NCBI RefSeq assembly: GCF_000499845.2
Contig: NC_023749.2
Location: 31,575,699 to 31,639,698 of the forward strand
DNA: 64,000 nt
Source: Phaseolus vulgaris
Taxonomy: Eukaryota; Streptophyta; Magnoliopsida; Fabales; Fabaceae
Direction of reading: 5' to 3'
The notes beneath the pieces are model-generated. The model did not search any database and was not told the origin of the DNA. It saw only the letters and a list, made by a program, of their open reading frames with translations. Shown here piece after piece: positions 1 to 10,233 of the stretch. Position numbers and translations under genes: made by a program. Position 1 is the first letter of the stretch. Each line of letters opens with the position of its first letter.

Positions 1-1
1 T

Positions 2-3000
2 ACGGCGGGAAGGAAGGTCCACAGAGTTCTGGTGGACCAAGGAAGCTCGGCAGACGTGATGTTCTGGCTGACTTTCACGCAGCTGGAATTGCCCCTTGAC
101 CAGCTGAGGCCCTATGGAGGGTGCTTATATGGGTTCGCTGGTGACCAGGTGGAGGTCAGGGGGTACATTGAGCTGAGAACCACGTTTACAGATGAGGCTG
201 GGTCGAGGACGGAGAAAATCAAGTACCTCATCGTAAACGCCCCTTCAGCATATAACATCCTGTTGGGAAGGCCCACTCTTAACAGGATAGGTGCCATTCC
301 GTCGACTCGGCACATGAAGGTGAAGTTGCCGTCCATGGAGGGGGTGGTGATCACGATAAAGTCTGATCAGAAAGAAGCGAAAAGGTGCTATGAGAATAGC
401 CTGAAAAACAAAAGATCAGTGAGTTATGTAACAACCACCCCGCCTCCCGGTGTGAAGCCCAGACCGCCGGTAACAGAGGAGGCCGCCGGAAGAGACGTGG
501 AAATGGTGGATGCTGAGCTGGGGGAGAGGAATGCTGGCCTGGAGGAGGAAGAGGCGCGGAATCGCCCCGAGGAAGCAAGGGAGCAGGGAATCGCCAGGGC
601 GGTGATCGCCAGAGAATCCAGGCCCAAACCTGTCGAGCAGTGGCTCGAGAAGGAGATCGGAGGGAAAATCTTCAAGCTCGGAAGATCTCTGGAGGTCGAT
701 CTCCAGGACCAGATCGCCAAGGTGATTGAGCGGCATCTGGACGCGTTTGCTTGGTCCGCTTCGGACATGCCCGGGATCGATCCCGACTTCTTGTGCCATC
801 ATCTGGCGATGGACAACATGGTGAGACCGGTGCGACAAAGGAGAAGAAAATTCAATGAGGAGAGGAGGCAGGCGATCAGGGACGAAACACAGAAACTCCT
901 CGCTGCAGGCCACATCAGGGAAGTCCAGTACCCTGAATGGTTGGCAAATGTCGTACTGGTGAAGAAGAGCAATGGGAAATGGCGCATGTGCGTCGATTTC
1001 ACCGATCTGAACAAAGCTTGCCCAAAGGATTCGTATCCTTTACCAAGCCTTGATGCCCTGGTTGATAGTGCTGCCGGGTGCAAGCTGCTGAGTTTCCTGG
1101 ATGCCTTCTCGGGCTATAATCAGATCAAGATGCATCCCATGGATGAAGAAAAAACAGCCTTCATGACGGAGAGGTCGTGCTACTGCTATAAGGTGATGCC
1201 GTTTGGGCTGAAGAACGCGGGGGCCACGTACCAGAGGTTGATGGATCGAGTACTTGCACCGATGCTGGGAAGGAACGTGCAAGCCTACGTCGATGACATG
1301 GTCGTGACCTCGCAGGAGAAAAGCAAGCACGTTGCAGACTTGGAAGAATTGTTCACGACGATCGCCAAGTTCAAGTTAAAGCTCAACCCGGAGAAATGCA
1401 TTTTCGGCGTGGAGGCTGGAAAGTTTTTGGGTTTTCTCTTGACTGAAAGGGGAATAGAAGCTAACCCAGACAAGTGCGCCGCCATCTTGGTGATGAGAAG
1501 CCCGGCTACAGTGAAAGAAGTCCAGCAGCTGACAGGTCGGATGGCAGCCCTATCTCGCTTCGTGTCAGCTAGCGGAGAAAAGGGACATCCCTATTTTCAA
1601 TGTCTGCGGCGCAATAATAAGTTTGCTTGGACGAAAGAGTGCGAGGAAGCTTTCGTCAAGCTGAAGGAGTATCTGGCGAGCCCGCCGGTTCTGTGCAAAC
1701 CGCTGGCGGGAATCCCTCTCAGGTTGTATTTCGCTGTGACTGAGAGGGCGGTGCTCGCCCAGGATCAAGATCAGGCTCAGAAGCCTATTTATTTCGTGAG
1801 CAAGGTGTTGCAGAGCCCAGAAACGAGATATCAGGCCCTGGAGAAGGCTGCGCTGGCTGTGGTGTTTTCGGCGAGGAGGTTGCGCCACTACTTCCACAGT
1901 TTCACAATACTGGTGATGACTGACCTGCCCATCCAGAAGGTCTTGAAGAAACCTGACGTTGCGGGAAGAATGGTGAAGTGGGCAGTGGAGTTGTCAGAGT
2001 TTGACATTAAATATGAGCCTCGGGGCCCGATCAAGGGGCAAATCTTTGCAGATTTTGTGGTTGAGCTCTCATCGGAGGCGACGCGGGTTGAAGGAGACAA
2101 TTTCCGTTGGGTACTTTCGGTGGATGGATCGTCGAACCAGCAAGGCAGCGGTGCTGGAGTCATATTGGAAGGACCCAACGGCGTGCTGATTGAACAATCT
2201 TTGAGGTTTGCCTTCAAAGCCAGCAACAATCAAGCAGAGTATGAGGCGCTGATCGCCGGTATTTTGCTGGCCAAGGAGATGGGAGCTAGGGTGCTGATGG
2301 CTAAGAGTGACTCCCTGCTAGTCACAGGGCAAGTAACCGGCGAGTTCCAGGCTAAAGATTCACAAATGGCGGCTTACTTGGCGTATGTGCAGGAATTGAA
2401 GAGTTCCTTTGCCTCCTTTGAAGTAGTGCATGTGCCCAGAGAGCAGAATGCCCGAGCTGACTTGCTTGCTAAGCTCGCCAGCTCAGGCAAGGGGGGTAGG
2501 CAGAGGACGGTGATTCAAGAAACTCTGAAGACGCCGAGGGCATTTGTAGCAGATCACCTGGTCCTTCAGATAAGCAAGTCGACGGAGAGAGCAGCGAGAA
2601 GCCATAAGTCCTTGACGCAAGAAACTCTGAGATCGCCGAGAGTTAGAGCATGCCGAGGAGAGAAGGTGGACGTGATGCAGGTCTGCGCCGCCCATGAGCC
2701 AGACACTTGGATAACACAGTACAAGCGGTGTTTGGCAGATGGCCTCCTCCCGCTGGATCCAACAGAAGCTAGGAAGGTAAAGAAAAATTCCAGCAAGTAC
2801 ACGTTGATTGATGGCGATCTGTACAGGTTTGGGTTCACTCACCCACTCCTGGAATGCATACACGGCGAGAAGTGCACGAGAATTATGGCAGAGCTCCACG
2901 AAGGCATATGTGGAAGCCACGTCGGGGGTCGAGCTCTGGCCGCGAGGACTCTCCGTGCAGGCTACTATTGACCATCCATGAGAGAAGATTGCAAGAAGTA

Positions 3001-3934
3001 TGCCCAGTGTTGCAAACAATGCCAGCAGCACGCCGATTGGCACAAGGCACCTCCCGAGGAGTTGAAGTCGATCTATAGCCCTTGGCCGTTTCATACTTGG
3101 GGAATCGACATCCTGGGACCTTTCCCACTGGCGATCAGGCAGATGAAGTACTTGGTGGTAGCGATTGAGTATTTCACCAAGTGGATTGAAGCAGAACCAG
3201 TGGCCCAGATCACCGCACACAAGATCGAAGGTTTTGTATGGAAGAACATCGTGTGCCGGTTTGGAGTGCCTAAGCGCCTGGTATCAGATAATGGGACGCA
3301 GTTTGCAAGCCACCTGTTGAAGAAGCTTTGCGAAGGGGTGGGAATTCAACAAGTGTTTGCATCCGTCGAGCACCCTCAAACAAATGGCCAGGTGGAATCA
3401 GCTAATCGGGTGTTGTTGAGAGGTTTGAAGAGAAGGCTTGAGAAAGCCAAGGGAAGTTGGGCTGAGGAGGTGCCCCGTATAGTCTGGGCGTACCACACCA
3501 CCGAGCAGTCAGGAACCCATGAGACCCCGTTTAGCTTGGTCTATGGGTGTGATGCCATGATTCCCGTGGAGATCCAGGAGAGCTCGCCGAGATTCCAGAA
3601 CTTCGTAGAGGAAGATTCGAATGAAGAGAGAAGGCTGAACCTGGATCTGCTGGATGAGGTCAGGGAAGAGGCGAGGTTGAAAGCTGAAGCTGTGAAGAGA
3701 AGGGTCGAACGACGATACAACTCTAAGGTGATGCCAAGGCAGTTTGGAGAGGGCGACCTGGTGATGAGGAAGGCCCACCAGTACGAGATGGAGAATAAAT
3801 TGTCACCCAAGTGGACTGGACCGTTCAGAATAACCGAGGCGCTCGGGAACGGGGCCTACCGCTTAGAGACGCTGGAAGGAGGGGCGATCCCTCGCACCTG
3901 GAACGCCACACACCTGAAGTTGTACTATAGTTAA
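2..3934 (+). pseudogene. Element A protease-RT-RNase H-integrase polyprotein with one in-frame stop
   Basis: The frame is open from the window edge, so the true start lies upstream. The protease active site reads DQGSSADVMF (near 34-65). RT has VDFTDLNKACPKDSYPLP (about 990-1045) and the catalytic YVDDM (about 1285-1300). A Ty3-type RNase H follows to about 2070. A second, archaeal-type RNase H has VDGSSNQQGSGAG (about 2120-2155) and NNQAEYEAL. Integrase has an HHCC zinc finger around 2890-3035 and the DDE residues in GIDILGPFP, SDNGTQF and HPQTNGQVES. At 2969-2971 a conserved tryptophan codon is TGA, splitting integrase inside its zinc finger. Compared with E, three residues are missing near 1750 (9-nt in-frame deletion at a GCGGTG repeat). 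The parts after and before the stop share one frame, so a single mutation broke it. Confidence 0.93.
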
Positions 3935-3995
3935 GAGCTTTGTAAGTAAAGACAAACACAAATGTTATATTACAATGTCGGTTAAAACAGTTTCA

Positions 3996-4052
3996 AGGGG
4001 GCACTCTTTTTTCCCTAAGGAGGGTTTTTAATGAGGCCACCCAATAAAAGAA
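3996..4052 (+). terminator. Conserved post-pol hairpin, T-run and AATAAA block (element A)
   Basis: About 60 bases after the integrase stop the sequence holds a G-run, a T-run, the short inverted repeat CCCTAAGGAGGG, five Ts, and GAGGCCACCCAATAAA. The same block sits at the same place in elements B, C, E and F although the surrounding spacers do not align well. The AATAAA and position after pol suggest RNA 3'-end formation. That role is inferred. Confidence 0.5.
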
Positions 4053-4182
4053 GAGTTTTCGAAGTATAAGGTGTTTTCAGATTGCATGTGTGCTATTTTC
4101 AAAAGTTTTGAAGAAAGACCTTGTCATTTGTACATGATTTAAGGCAAGAAAAGATATATCGCGTGCTTTCTAAAAAGTTTTA

Positions 4183-4920
4183 AGTCCTCATCGTCTTTCG
4201 GCGATTGGAGGCACCAGTTAAGTTTTAAGTCCTCATCGTTTTTCGGCGATTGGAGGCACCAGTTAAGCTTTCAAAGTCCTCATCGTCTTTCGGCGATCGG
4301 AGGCACCAGATGGAAGACCTCAACGCTATCGCGCGTCCTGAGGCAAGTAAAAGACCTCCTCGCCGTCAAGCGAGTGCAGGCGAGAAAGAGAAAAAGTCCT
4401 CCGTGTTTCTGGGAGCGAGAAGATGTAACTCCTGGGGCAATGTAGAGGCAAGTTAAAAGACCTCCTCGCCGTCGAGCGAGTGCAGGCGAGAAAGAGTAAA
4501 AGTCCTCCGTGTTTCTGGGAGCGAGAAGATGTAACTCCTGGGGCAATGTAGAGGCAAGTTAAAAGACGTCCTCGCCGTCGAGCGAGTGCAGGCGAGAGAA
4601 AGAGAAAAGTCCTCAGTGCATCCAGGGGGGAGGAGATGTACACCCTGGGCAAGTTGAGGCACCAGATAAAGTCCTTATCGCCGTTGTGCGAGCTAAGGCC
4701 AGTTAAAGACCTCCTCGCCGCCGAGCGAGTGCAGGCGAGAGAAAGAAAAGGTACTCAGTGCATCCAGGGGGGAGGAGATGTACACCCTGGGCAAGTTGAG
4801 GCACCAGATAAAGTCCTTCTCGCCGTTGAGCGAGTTCAGGCGAGTTAAAAGACCTTCTCGCTCACGTGCGAGCATAGGCAAGATAAAATCCTTCTCGTCT
4901 CGAACGAGTTCAGGTATGGC
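4183..4920 (+). repeat. Minisatellite of short inverted-repeat units (element A)
   Basis: Two related unit types are tandemly arranged. Three copies of about 44 bases contain CCTCATCG, a short T/C-rich loop, CGAT and GGAGG, and can fold into a hairpin. These are followed by about eight units built on CTCGCCGT(C/T)GAGCGAG, with CTCGC pairing with GCGAG, each followed by TGCAGGCGAGAAAGAG-like spacers. Longer insertions with GGGGGGAGGAGATGTACACC recur between them. Short open frames here are by-products of the repeats. Related arrays occupy the same place in E (39416-40280) and C (51603-52110). Confidence 0.85.
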
Positions 4921-5508
4921 GAAGAGGGTGGAAGAAGCTTGAAAGGTGGCTAAGGTAGGTTCGAAGAGAACGCCTAGTCAGCCAGTCTTTTGCTCTGAAG
5001 TTCAGGGGGGCAAAGGAAGATCCCAAAGGGCGCTTCTACCCCAGATAAAGAAACGATTGCCAAAGCATGAGGCTAGGAAAGGCTGATGTTACCAAGAGGT
5101 CTTGGCGATCGGGAAGAGTTTAAACGACGGCGAGAAGGTTGAAAGACTTGTTTGATAAAGCAGGTCGAGTGGGACGTTGTTTGAGCCAATGATTGGGCTA
5201 CAGTTCGCTGCTTGAAGGGTATTCTTGCAATAAGGTTAGTTGCCTTAAGAGTACAAGTTGTTTAAAGTGATTTTTGCTTAAGTTTGAATTGGCTCGAGGC
5301 GGTTACGTCAAAAGTCGCGTTTGCAAAATCACTAAGTTAAATCCGACAAAGTTAAACATGCAAAGAAGGTTAAAGCGCTTAAAAGGGGTCAGGGGAGAGA
5401 ATATCCAAGCCTTGTGATTGAAATAAGTATTTGATAGAAGCACACATACAAGAGTTTTTACAGAATAACACGAGGGAAATCATAAAGTAGCAGATGAGGT
5501 GGAGTTGA
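4921..5508. other. Non-coding spacer of element A
   Basis: Spacer between the repeat array and the 3' end of the antisense gene. It aligns well with 38797-39415 of element E in reverse orientation. I see no coding frame, RNA gene or further repeat. It probably contains the 3' UTR of the antisense gene on the - strand. Confidence 0.6.
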
Positions 5509-8117
5509 TTAGTCTTCAGCAGGAACGACCTTTCCATCTACTACTTCGTTGTTCAACGACACCATGCTGAGGTCGAGATCGGGGAATAGGCATGCGAATT
5601 GTTCCCGAGCGGCTTCGAATCCAGCAGCCAGAATCTGAGCAGAATTTAGCTTAAGTTCTTCAATTTGCCCTTGAAGTTCTTCAACCTGTTTCTTGAGCTC
5701 TTTGTTCTGCTGCTCCAGCTCTTCAACCTGTTTTCGGAGTTGTTCGTTGGTCTCTTGAGCATGGAGAAGGTCGTCAGTAACCTTCTTGGATTCCGTTTGA
5801 GCTTGGGCCAACTCGGCAGCCATCTTTCCTTTCTCCTTGTTTGCCTCGGCGAGATCAGCCATGGCGTCGTCCCTCGCTTTTTCTACTTGCCCAAGTAGCT
5901 TCTCGCGGTCGATCGACTTCTGCTCCAGTTTTTGCACCCTGGCGGCGTCAGCTTGAATGTGAGCCTCCAGGTCGCTCGCCTTGGTGCGCAGAGGCACGAT
6001 TTTGCTTTCCAACTCGACCTTCTCTTGGGCAAGATCGTGAACTTTGCGGCGAAGGTCAGCAGCTTCCTTGCGCGCCAGCCTGAGCTCGGTATTAAGGGCA
6101 TCCTCCACTCGGGAGTGATCAAGTTCTGCGAGCGTCAGGCTGAATGACATTTTCTCCACCTCGACCTTCATAGTGTTGTTTTCAGTCTTGAGGTGGTAGA
6201 GATCGTCCTGAAGCCTCCTGGTGGAGCTCTCCACAGCCCTCGTTATGATCGATGGGATATCCTCTGCTATGGTTTTGAGTTTGGCAGTCAGAGGTTCCCA
6301 CATCCTTGTGACTTCAAGGGAAAGGTTTGCTGCTTGGAGAGGCGCCAGGGGGGCTTGTTGAGGGTTCTCGCCGCCACCTTCCTTGGCAATATCTTCAGTG
6401 GTTGCTTCCTGGCGTGGCGACGCAATCGGGGATTCGGTAATCAGGATTAGAGAGGTATGAGCCACCTCATCCCCGATTGGAGCATTTTCTGCAGCTGAAG
6501 CGTTTGAAGGGGGGCCCCCTCCAGCTGACACGTACGGCGTAGAGGCGCTTGGGGGGTCCTCCAAGAAATTTGGCTCTTGGGCCTCAGCTGCAGGTGGCGC
6601 AGTGGCCAGTGGAACTGCTTGGACTGGTGATGAAGGAGCTTGTGGTGTTGGCGATGAGGGAGGAGGAGTAGGCGTTGATGGTGGTGTTGAGGTTGGAAGA
6701 GGGGGTGGGGCAGGTGGTGAAGATGGTGCCACCCTTTTCCTCTTCGTAACGAGGCCATCCTCGGTGACCTCGTCGTCCTCTTCTTCCTCCTCTTGGACGA
6801 CTTGGGGGCTTTCCTTTTGGGTCTCTTCAGGACCAATTTTTTGCGTTGGGCAGGTTCCTTCGGTGGTGATCGCCCATGGACAATGGCGGCCTCCACCACT
6901 GAGTTTGGTACTGTTTGAGAACCGCTCGCCAACCCGTGGCTTCAGGCGAGTGTCTTCAATTCGGAAAGCATGTTCCCGGGCAACATGTCGTCTGCATGGA
7001 ATGAAAATGCGCGAGTTAACTCAAGGGAAACGAATAAGTGCATAAGTGTAATAAAGCAGCAAAGCAGGTAGTATATGCAGGAAAGGTAAAACCAAAGTCT
7101 TGCGCATAGCGCACAAGACGCCCAGAAATAGCTAAAACAGAAGCAATGTTAAGACAAGAGTGTAATGTCCTAACCTATTCGGATATCTAGCTGATCTTCG
7201 TAGAATTCGAAGCATATCAAGGTGGCAGTGAGGAATGATACATTGGCGTCCGCCACCTTCTTCCAGAAGAGACAAAGGTCTCTGTCCAAAGCTCCCATGC
7301 TATCAGGACTTCTGGGCCTCCTGAAGCAGCTCTTGGACTCCTTTTTCCCCTTGTCCACCCAGTACAAGGGGAAACCGTCGAGAAGAGAGGTGTCCTTGTC
7401 GTTTGCACGTACTTGGACAAATTTCCCCTTCCAGTCTTTGTACGATTGCTGGAAGATGGTAAAAATGGATCTCCCAGCAATCGCATTCAAGCTCACCCAC
7501 AGGCGGTCTCCTGGGTGCTTGGCTTCGAACAGGAACAAAAACACGTCCACCGACGCGGGTAACCCCAGGTGGGCGCATGTCACTTGGAAGGCTCGAACAA
7601 ACGCCCAGTTGTTGGGATGAAGCTGGGCGGCAGCAATGTTGAGCTCAGTCAGAAGTTCCCTCTCGAATCGAGTGAAGGGAAACCTGAGCCTGACCTTCTT
7701 GAACAGGGTCGTATAGACAAAGCAGAAGGGCCCGTCGGCGCTTACTTTGTCATCAGCACACACGGGCAGGTCAGCGGGGCAAGGCAGCACCATCATCTTT
7801 TCGTCGTGCTCCTTGTGAAACGATTGGTAGACCTCGTCTCCCTTAGTCAGCCGCAAGACTGCTCCCGCGGTGTTCACGGAGGACGTCTCTTTTAGGAGGG
7901 TTGGGGTGGCCCAAGGATATAATGTTTTGAAGTCTGGCAGAGGGACGGGGGCTCCTCCAGCATTAGGTGGAGTCGCCTGGGCCAGAGCAGGTTGGGAAGA
8001 TGCAGGCCTCTCAGCCTGCGAAGAGGAAGCGCCACGAACTTGCGTTGAGTCGTGTGCTTGTGAAGGAGGGTTTCGTGCTGATGGAGGGGGGTTCGGGGTA
8101 ATCTTGGTGCGAGTCAT
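5509..8117 (-). pseudogene. Element A antisense two-exon gene (PF04195-like domain plus coiled coil), frameshifted
   Basis: The gene lies opposite to gag-pol. Exon 1 is 8117-7175 and starts MTRTKITPNPPPSAR. It holds a domain with YPWATPTLL and RLRFPFTRFERELLTELN, which resembles the 'putative gypsy type transposon' family (PF04195), assigned by eye. Exon 2 runs 6991-5509. It has a proline/serine-rich segment, then a long coiled coil with many E, K, Q and L heptads, and ends DGKVVPAED. The intron keeps the frame (phase 1). In A a C-run near 6814 has five C where E has six, which shifts exon 2 out of frame, so this copy is probably dead. Antisense ORFs in this position are known from other Tat elements such as Grande. 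Their function is unknown. Confidence 0.8.
6992..7174 (-). other. Phase-1 intron of the element A antisense gene
   Basis: On the - strand the donor reads GAATAG/GTTAGG and the acceptor TTCCATGCAG/ACGAC. The intron is 183 bases. Removing it joins two frames in phase 1, exactly as in element E, whose intron has the same length. Splicing is inferred from sequence only. Confidence 0.72.
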
Positions 8118-8125
8118 GATGGCAG

Positions 8126-8358
8126 CTGCAAAGGAAGAAGAAAGGAAAAATAATCAGGGGGGTTACGAAGGCTGACTCGATCATGGAAGGAAGGTGAAAG
8201 ACGAACGAATGTGAGTTCGTTGCGACGATCAACAAAGCCCTAAGTTACGCAGAAGGAGAAATGGAAAAACAACCCACAGCGTATGCACCAAGCAGTTACA
8301 GGATGATGCGAATCGGTGAAAATGCAAGGAAAACCAGCAGATGAAGGAAAGTAATTAC
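8126..8358 (-). other. 5'-UTR intron of the element A antisense gene
   Basis: On the - strand ATCGAAAG/GTAATTAC is a donor, and a pyrimidine-rich stretch ends in CTTTGCAG/CTGCC, nine bases before the ATG at 8117. It is 233 bases, the same as the matching intron in E. Upstream, from about 8359 to 8700, lies the putative 5' UTR and promoter region of the antisense gene. No other gene is visible there. Confidence 0.6.
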
Positions 8359-8700
8359 CTTTCGATGATCAGGAAGTCGATGGAGGAAGATGGTGATCTG
8401 GAGCGTTGAAGAGCGTTGAGAGTTTTCGCAGAGGGAAGTTAGAGCGTTTGCAAGCAAGAAGAAAGTGATGGAACAGTGGAACGAAATGGGTTTAAGGGTT
8501 TTCGAAATGGTTTTAGGAAGCGCAAACGGCAAATGAAGAGAGTCGTTGATGAAGCCACGCGTCGAGCGATGGGTGAGGGGTTTGGTGGAGCGTCAGAGCA
8601 GCAGAAGGTACAACCGCTTGGAATTCCGCGTCAAGGCCACGTAGATCGGTGTTAACGAAGGCTCTTTCAGTCTTTTCGCTAAGACAAGTCTTCGCTTAAG

Positions 8701-8713
8701 ACTGGGGGGCTTG
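8701..8713 (+). promoter_or_regulatory. Polypurine tract, element A
   Basis: ACTGGGGGGCTTG lies directly before the LTR start TGTACCG. The same tract precedes the 3' LTRs of elements B, C and E. It would prime plus-strand DNA synthesis. Confidence 0.8.
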
Positions 8714-9499
8714 TGTACCGCCCTGGTGGTCGGGTGTGATGACGTGGCATCCTGCTACAGTGTAGGCGTGTTGACAAGGCGCCAGGTTGGCAGAAGGGGA
8801 GGAAGTCGGGGGGGACGCGTAGTCGCCAGTTGTTAAGCTGGCGTGTTCCGACTTCCAGTTTACCCGAATGGGCGATCGCCAGGTTGAAGATGAAGTCGCC
8901 AGATGTAGACCCAGGCGACCAAGCAGTCGGAGATCGCCAGAACAAGCACATCGCCGAAGATGAAGGAGAAGCAAATTATGAAGGCGGCCGGCGAGACCAC
9001 AGGGAAGGTGTATGAAGGCCCTAACTCGCCAGTTCCAGATCGCACTCCTAAGTTAGCTATGCACTGGGCAGTACCATGCATAAGTAACTTAGCCAAAATG
9101 AGAGTAGAAGCAGCGCCAAGTCAGGGAGCCTCCAGATGATGGCACGTGTACAGTTGGATGCGAGCCACGTGTCCAAGTTTGTAACTGTCAGGAGAGAGAA
9201 AGCCACCAGGTATATAAGAGTTCTTAACAGATTTTCTGAGGTACGCACGTTCAGTTCATACACTTTACGCTTGCGAGTTAGAGCTGATTGTGAGAGAGGA
9301 TTTGCACGGTTCTAGTTCTCTTAGTTTTTGGTGACCGTCACTGACTTGAGCGTCGGAGTGCGATCGGCCGCAGCGGCGCCGTATCGTTTCTTTGCAAGTT
9401 CTTGAAGTAGATCTCGGAGAGGAACGAAGGTGAGAATCGGCGCGCACGTCGATCCTTTGACGAGGCATTCTCCAGCGCTCCGGTCAACAGGCAGGATCA
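8714..9499 (+). repeat. Element A 3' LTR
   Basis: The LTR starts TGTACCGCCC and ends AGGATCA (786 bases). It aligns over its length with both LTRs of element E. U3 holds several TCGCC words and two CACGTG G-boxes (9143-9148 and 9166-9171) upstream of a TATA box. Downstream lies the block TGACTTGAGCGTCGGAG...GGCGCC, which also occurs in the LTRs of B and C. There is no protein-coding frame. Confidence 0.92.
9211..9217 (+). promoter_or_regulatory. TATA box in element A LTR
   Basis: TATATAA follows the G-boxes and precedes the conserved R/U5-like block. Equivalent boxes are at 46586-46593 and 35102-35109 (- strand) in the two E LTRs. Confidence 0.65.
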
Positions 9500-9504
9500 A
9501 GAAA

Positions 9505-10233
9505 CAAAGCACAAAGCTGGAAAACAGAATGTAAACGGTAGAAAATGAAGGAAACACATTAGGAAATGAAACTACCGAATGGAAAATTGAAGAAAGGAAA
9601 GAAGACACTTATATGAAGATGCTTGCTGGATTTTGAGGATTGGAAGAAGCCATTCACGCCACTTGGAACCTTGAACCAAGATAAGTGATGGAGTGCCACC
9701 ACTTGAAGCTCACCATAGCTCACAAGATAAGGCAAAGAAGAGGAAGACTCAAAACTCACAAATTCTCTCCCAAATTGAGTATAGTCTCTCTACTATAAAA
9801 TTCCAATATCAATTGTGAAGGACCTAAGCCCTCCTTTTATAGGAGTAAGGGCTGGTCATTTACATAGCTTATTCCCTAAGCTACCCAAAAAACTCCTAAG
9901 ATCACACCCTCCTTACTAAGCTCACTCCCCAAGCTTCTAGAATTTGCTAAACTAAAGCCTAAAGATGCTTTTACAAAATAGGTGTCTCATGTTTCCCTCT
10001 AAGCACCTTTCTAAACATTATTCTATATTATTTACAATTTAAAAGAAACTATAAAGAGAGATATTTAATATGAAGCCTATTATTTGAGAGTTTGTAGACT
10101 TCTTTATCTTTAGGCTTGATCTTCTCTTTGACTTCTTTTAATTTGTGAGAAGACTAGAAGGAAGAACTTCAAATGTGTAGGTGAAAATCCTCTTCCTTCA
10201 TTAATAAAATCCTCTCCTAGTGGATATCCATCA
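9505..10233 (-). repeat. Element G 3' LTR, partial (interrupted by element A)
   Basis: On the - strand it starts TGATGGATATCC, right after the purine-rich tract CTCGGGGAGTA (10234-10244). Long stretches match the solo LTR at 20483-21115, including CACATTTGAAGTTCTTCC and CTATAAAAGGAGGG-like sequence. A TATAAAA box lies at 9835-9841 (- strand). The other end is cut at 9504 by element A. Confidence 0.8.

Larger units (their letters stand above)
1..9499 (+). mobile_element. Element A: Ty3/gypsy Tat-lineage LTR retrotransposon, 5' end outside window
   Basis: A + strand element enters the window inside its protease and ends with a 3' LTR at 9499. Order: protease-RT-RNase H-second RNase H-integrase (2-3934), conserved post-pol block, minisatellite array, antisense two-exon gene (8117 down to 5509), polypurine tract and LTR. 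The second RNase H after the canonical one marks the Tat lineage. It is almost the same family as element E at 34837-47095, which lies in the opposite orientation. The right flank AGAAA (9500-9504) should be half of the target duplication. The left half is not in the window. The host sequence is the LTR of element G. Confidence 0.93.

Noticed and set aside
351..913. Long open frames on the strand opposite to A pol (and their partners in B and E, such as 2483-3220 and 41236-41973)
   Set aside because: They are reverse-strand shadows of conserved pol codons, with no start context, domain or intron structure of their own.
3996..4052. Bacterial rho-independent terminator (hairpin plus T-run)
   Set aside because: The shape fits, but the DNA is from a plant. 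I kept it as an RNA 3'-end candidate because of AATAAA and conservation.
4250..4881. Small repetitive proteins on both strands of the arrays at 4250-4881 and 39525-40045
   Set aside because: They are translations of the tandem repeat units in all frames, with no sign of coding selection.
4183..4920. CRISPR-like array of short palindromic repeats
   Set aside because: Units are adjacent, spacers are not unique, and the context is a plant retrotransposon.
5665..6450. Plus-strand ORFs across the coiled-coil region
   Set aside because: They are shadows of the antisense gene, whose frame has heptads, conserved introns and a homologue in E.
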